From positions 62,001-126,000 of the forward strand of contig NZ_JANCPR020000026.1 in assembly GCF_028657195.3 (NCBI RefSeq): a stretch of DNA of 64,000 bases, in the 5' to 3' direction. Origin of the DNA: Streptomyces iconiensis (GTDB lineage: Bacteria; Actinomycetota; Actinomycetes; Streptomycetales; Streptomycetaceae). Positions 61,367 to 64,000 of the stretch are shown piece after piece; within the stretch, counting starts at the first letter, position 1; the number at the start of each line of letters is the position of its first letter. Under the pieces are notes generated by a model. It made no database searches. It saw only the letters and a list, made by a program, of their open reading frames with translations, and had not been told where the DNA came from. Made by a program: the position numbers and the translations under genes.

Positions 61367-62742
61367 GAGGAGGGGTTCCTCTCGTGACGGACGTGGTGCG
61401 CGATCCGTGCGGCTGCTTCTTCGCCGGACCGCAGGCTGCTGTTGGTGGTGGAGTGCGCCAGGACGTCACCTCCGACGAGCTGCACCCGGGAGTCGGCGCG
61501 GAGCGTGCGGGCAAACCGGGCGATGTCGCGGTACTCGCCTGGCCGGCGGCGTACCGTGCACGGGCTGGTGCGGAAGACCTCGGCCATCGTGGTGTGACGT
61601 TCCAGCTCGGGCAGGACGCCCAGTTGCCGGGTGGCGTCCAGGGCTTGTTCGATCACGGCGTCGTCGTCGAGGTCCCAGTGCTGCTCGGACCAGCCGCCGC
61701 GGAAGTGGGCCATGACGAGCCCGCGGCCCCGTGGGACCCGGTCGGGGTGCTGGTTGTGCTCCAGCACGTACGCGGCGAGGTCGCCGTGCTCCACTCGCGG
61801 GACCTGGAGGAGAAGGGACGGCTCGGCCGTCGGCCGGTCCAGGCCGAAGGCGACGTGCACGCTGCTGGAGTAGTCGATACGGCTGAGGTATTCGCACTGT
61901 GCGGAGCTGAGCTGGGGGCAGATGCGCGTCAGCGCAGCAGCCGGTACGGCCACCGCGCACGCTGCCGCCGTCTCCGTTCGCTCCCCCTCGCCGCGCCGGG
62001 ACCAGGAGACGCGCACCGCGTCCGTGCCCTCCTCGACCGAGAGCGCTTCTGCCTCGTACTCCACGCACAAGTGCTCAGCAAGAGCGTGGGGGAGAAAGCC
62101 CACTCCCCGGGGGGAGGTGAAGGTGCCCCCGCTGGCGATCAGAGTGTTGAGGAAGAAGAAGGCGCTGAGGACGGAGGCGTGCTCCGGAGTGGCCAACGCG
62201 GGGCTCGCGACGAAGGGGCCCAGCAAGTACTCCACTGTCGCCGGGTGCAGGCCGCGACGGACCGCGTACTGGTGCACCGACTCGAAGTCGGCCGGTGCCG
62301 CCCGGGACATGTCGTGCCAGTCGAACAGCTTCCTGGCCCGCGCGAAGTCCCGGGCGGACTTCAACAGGTCACGCACGGGGAGTTCACGCAGCAGCGGGCT
62401 GGAGACCATGTGCAGGCGCCTGCCGCTGCTGATCCGCTGAACGTCAGACTGCTTGACCATCCCGAAGACGTCACCGGCGGGCCGGACCTGCCCGCCCACC
62501 CCCGCCTCGGCCGCGAGGGACAGCATGGCGTGGTAGGAGGAGAGCAGAAGCGCAGCCCCTGTATTCACCTGAAACCCGCCGCGTTCCACGGTCGCCATCC
62601 GTCCACCGACGAGGTCGGGCGTCGACCGCTCCAGCACGCGTACGGTGAAACCGGCCTGCTGCAGGCGGAACGCCGCGGTCAGACCGCCGATCCCGGCTCC
62701 GACGACTATCACCCGCTGCTCGGTGGGGGGATGCGGGTTCAT
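61363..62742 (-). CDS. FAD-dependent oxidoreductase (phytoene-desaturase/protoporphyrinogen-oxidase-like)
   Basis: 459 residues. N-terminal dinucleotide motif VIVVGAGIGGLTAAFRLQQA with LERSTPDLVGGRMATVERGG (GGRM), and a C-terminal FAD motif LVGGDVLAHSTTNSSLRSGE. The middle has the LLLGPFVASP-type substrate wall typical of amine-oxidase/carotenoid desaturase relatives. Overlaps by 4 bp with both the class I synthase and the class II cyclase genes, so it is a core enzyme, likely dehydrogenating or oxidising the terpene skeleton. Confidence 0.88.
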   Translation of the reverse strand: MNPHPPTEQRVIVVGAGIGGLTAAFRLQQAGFTVRVLERSTPDLVGGRMATVERGGFQVNTGAALLLSSYHAMLSLAAEAGVGGQVRPAGDVFGMVKQSDVQRISSGRRLHMVSSPLLRELPVRDLLKSARDFARARKLFDWHDMSRAAPADFESVHQYAVRRGLHPATVEYLLGPFVASPALATPEHASVLSAFFFLNTLIASGGTFTSPRGVGFLPHALAEHLCVEYEAEALSVEEGTDAVRVSWSRRGEGERTETAAACAVAVPAAALTRICPQLSSAQCEYLSRIDYSSSVHVAFGLDRPTAEPSLLLQVPRVEHGDLAAYVLEHNQHPDRVPRGRGLVMAHFRGGWSEQHWDLDDDAVIEQALDATRQLGVLPELERHTTMAEVFRTSPCTVRRRPGEYRDIARFARTLRADSRVQLVGGDVLAHSTTNSSLRSGEEAAARIAHHVRHERNPSS

Positions 62743-63728
62743 GAGGTCCCCTCCCAGGTGCCGGACGGGCGGTAACGACCGGTCTCAAGGCTCCAGTCGA
62801 GGCTTCCGCGCATGAGGGATTCGAGCCCGCTGACATAGCGGGGCAGTGAAAGCTCAGCGGATGCGTGCGCTTCCGGTCCTGTGCGCTGCGAGAGGAACCG
62901 TGTGCGCACAGCGAAGTACTCGCTCAACCGTGCGGTGAGCCAGTCGTGCACTCGGGTGACGGCCTCGCGCACGTCGCACTGCTCGGCATGCCGTACGAGC
63001 ATCACCAGGTTGTGGTGCTCACCACCGGCGAACTCCCTGTCCAGCGACAACAGGTCGTTGATGGCGCAGGCGATCTCTCCCGAGACTCGCCGGAGTTCCG
63101 TATGGGCAGAACCGTTCGCCACGGCGGGCTCCAGTGCGGCTCGCTCGTTGGCCTCGGCCAGGGTGGTCAATATGAACCAGCCTGCCGTGAGACAGCGGTC
63201 CGCCAGATACACCTCCGGCGTGGGCAGCGTGCCGCTGGCCCGGGAGCGGACCTCGTGGAGCATGGCCTCGGCGAACCGTTCGACCTCCGCGGCGAACCGT
63301 TCCCACACCTGTGGGGGCAGCAGCGGCACGAGGGTGTCCCGAAACCCTCGGACACACGCCGCCAGCGGATGCGGGGGCACGGGGCCGGGGCTGAGCGCCT
63401 CCTTGACCAGCTGCGTGAGCCGCTCCGCAGCTTCAGGGGTGGCGCCGGGCCCGCCGGGGTCGAGATGATCGTCGTAGAGGAAGAGCCACATGACGGCCTC
63501 AGCGGTGGGCTCCAGCAGCGGAGGAGCGGCCATCGGATACATGCGGCTCACCAGTTCCGCGTAGCGTCCCTCCCGCCAGGCACGCAGACCGGCCTCGGGA
63601 AGGCAGCCCGACATGCGTACCCACGACTCCAAGTGCTCGGAGAGAACACGGACATGGGGGTTGCTGCGGGCAGGGAAGGGGAGCCGCAGCCGCGGAATGG
63701 TCGCTGCGGCCTCCGTCTCTCCGGTCAT
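62739..63728 (-). CDS. Class I terpene synthase
   Basis: 329 residues. Metal sites: Asp-rich DDHLD (86-90) in MWLFLYDDHLDPGG and NSE triad NDLLSLDREF (Asn224, Ser228, Glu232). C-terminal RY pair in LETGRYRPSG. The fold and length match bacterial terpene synthases that ionise prenyl or cyclic diphosphates. With the overlapping class II cyclase, it forms a two-step cyclisation pair. Most upstream assigned gene of the overlapping block; its ATG overlaps a short upstream frame. Confidence 0.92.
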   Translation of the reverse strand: MTGETEAAATIPRLRLPFPARSNPHVRVLSEHLESWVRMSGCLPEAGLRAWREGRYAELVSRMYPMAAPPLLEPTAEAVMWLFLYDDHLDPGGPGATPEAAERLTQLVKEALSPGPVPPHPLAACVRGFRDTLVPLLPPQVWERFAAEVERFAEAMLHEVRSRASGTLPTPEVYLADRCLTAGWFILTTLAEANERAALEPAVANGSAHTELRRVSGEIACAINDLLSLDREFAGGEHHNLVMLVRHAEQCDVREAVTRVHDWLTARLSEYFAVRTRFLSQRTGPEAHASAELSLPRYVSGLESLMRGSLDWSLETGRYRPSGTWEGTS

Positions 63729-63915
63729 GACTGCATTCCCTCCGACGATCCGGTGGATTCACGAACGACTGGGCCTCGCAGCTCAGGGCCTCGACGATCT
63801 TCATCTCGGCGCAGGTGGCCGAGGACTCCCTTGGCCGGCCCTTCGGCGGGGCGAGGCTGCGCCAGTGAGCCCGCCGTTGCCTCCCGCGCGTAGCCGCTCA
63901 GGACCGATGGCATCG
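63725..63915 (-). CDS. Possible short ORF coupled to the terpene synthase
   Basis: 62 codons from an ATG at 63915 (MPSVLSGYAREATAGSLAQP ...) ending in a TGA that overlaps the synthase ATG (ATGA). Third-position GC is not strongly biased and no family is recognised, so it may be only the tail of an upstream reading frame or a leader ORF. The remaining sequence to 64000 has two GGTGCACCG repeats and no gene. Confidence 0.3.
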
Positions 63916-64000
63916 GTGTCCCGATCAAGCGAGCCGGGTTGCCTGGACGGCAGCGAACTTCCAGTGGGTGCACCGATGTGCCAGCAGGTGCACCGCGTTG

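Overview
The window is high-GC actinobacterial DNA that I read as Streptomyces. The reasons are GC-rich third codon positions, many TetR/LysR/XRE regulators paired with oxidoreductases, F420-type (LLM) oxidoreductases, decayed IS30/IS5/ISL3/IS21-type elements, and a CL190-like mevalonate gene order. It looks like accessory, chromosome-arm DNA: small divergent regulator-enzyme modules on the left, a scarred island in the middle, and a large terpenoid biosynthetic cluster on the right.

Left part (1-34 kb). Compact stress or detoxification modules predominate. Most are a TetR, XRE or LysR regulator next to an SDR, MDR or Rossmann oxidoreductase, often with a visible inverted-repeat operator between them (592-621, 8401-8418 with 9157-9174, 14527-14595, 21453-21498, 25126-25139, 33404-33426). 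One module (6.5-9.2 kb) couples a TetR, two tiny membrane peptides (27 and 37 aa), an MFS exporter and a Dabb-domain protein. Another (10.6-13.6 kb) overlaps a succinate-semialdehyde-type dehydrogenase with a fumarase/aspartase-superfamily lyase. Between modules lie gene fossils: ABC-F, AraC, F420 oxidoreductase, SDR and several transposases. A 68-bp repeat occurs at 2.46 and 17.86 kb.

Middle part (34-41 kb). A 5'-truncated RHS/YD-repeat gene is split by a frameshift at a C7 tract. It ends in a short Gly/Ala-rich hydrophobic tip, followed by a small two-helix membrane protein. A displaced second tip, a second two-helix protein and a third such protein follow. This resembles a polymorphic-toxin tip and immunity array, here with unusually small membrane-type tips. 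A cytosine methyltransferase remnant lies beyond it.

Right part (41.7-63.7 kb, nearly all minus strand). A complete mevalonate operon (mevalonate kinase, diphosphomevalonate decarboxylase, phosphomevalonate kinase, type 2 IPP isomerase, HMG-CoA reductase, HMG-CoA synthase) is preceded by a KAS III and a stand-alone ACP. Upstream are a short-chain-type cis-prenyltransferase, an aldehyde and an alcohol dehydrogenase, a Nudix hydrolase between two coupled small ORFs, and a cytochrome P450. Furthest right is an overlapping block: class I terpene synthase, FAD oxidoreductase, class II (DxDD) terpene cyclase, a truncated SDR and an acetoacetate-decarboxylase-fold protein. Together these imply C5 precursor supply, prenyl chain building, two-step cyclisation and oxidation to a terpenoid that I cannot name. 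No trans-prenyl (GGPP) synthase is visible; it may lie beyond the right edge, or the cis-prenyltransferase may make the substrate. A shared 17-bp motif lies about 340 bp upstream of both the KAS III and the P450 starts.
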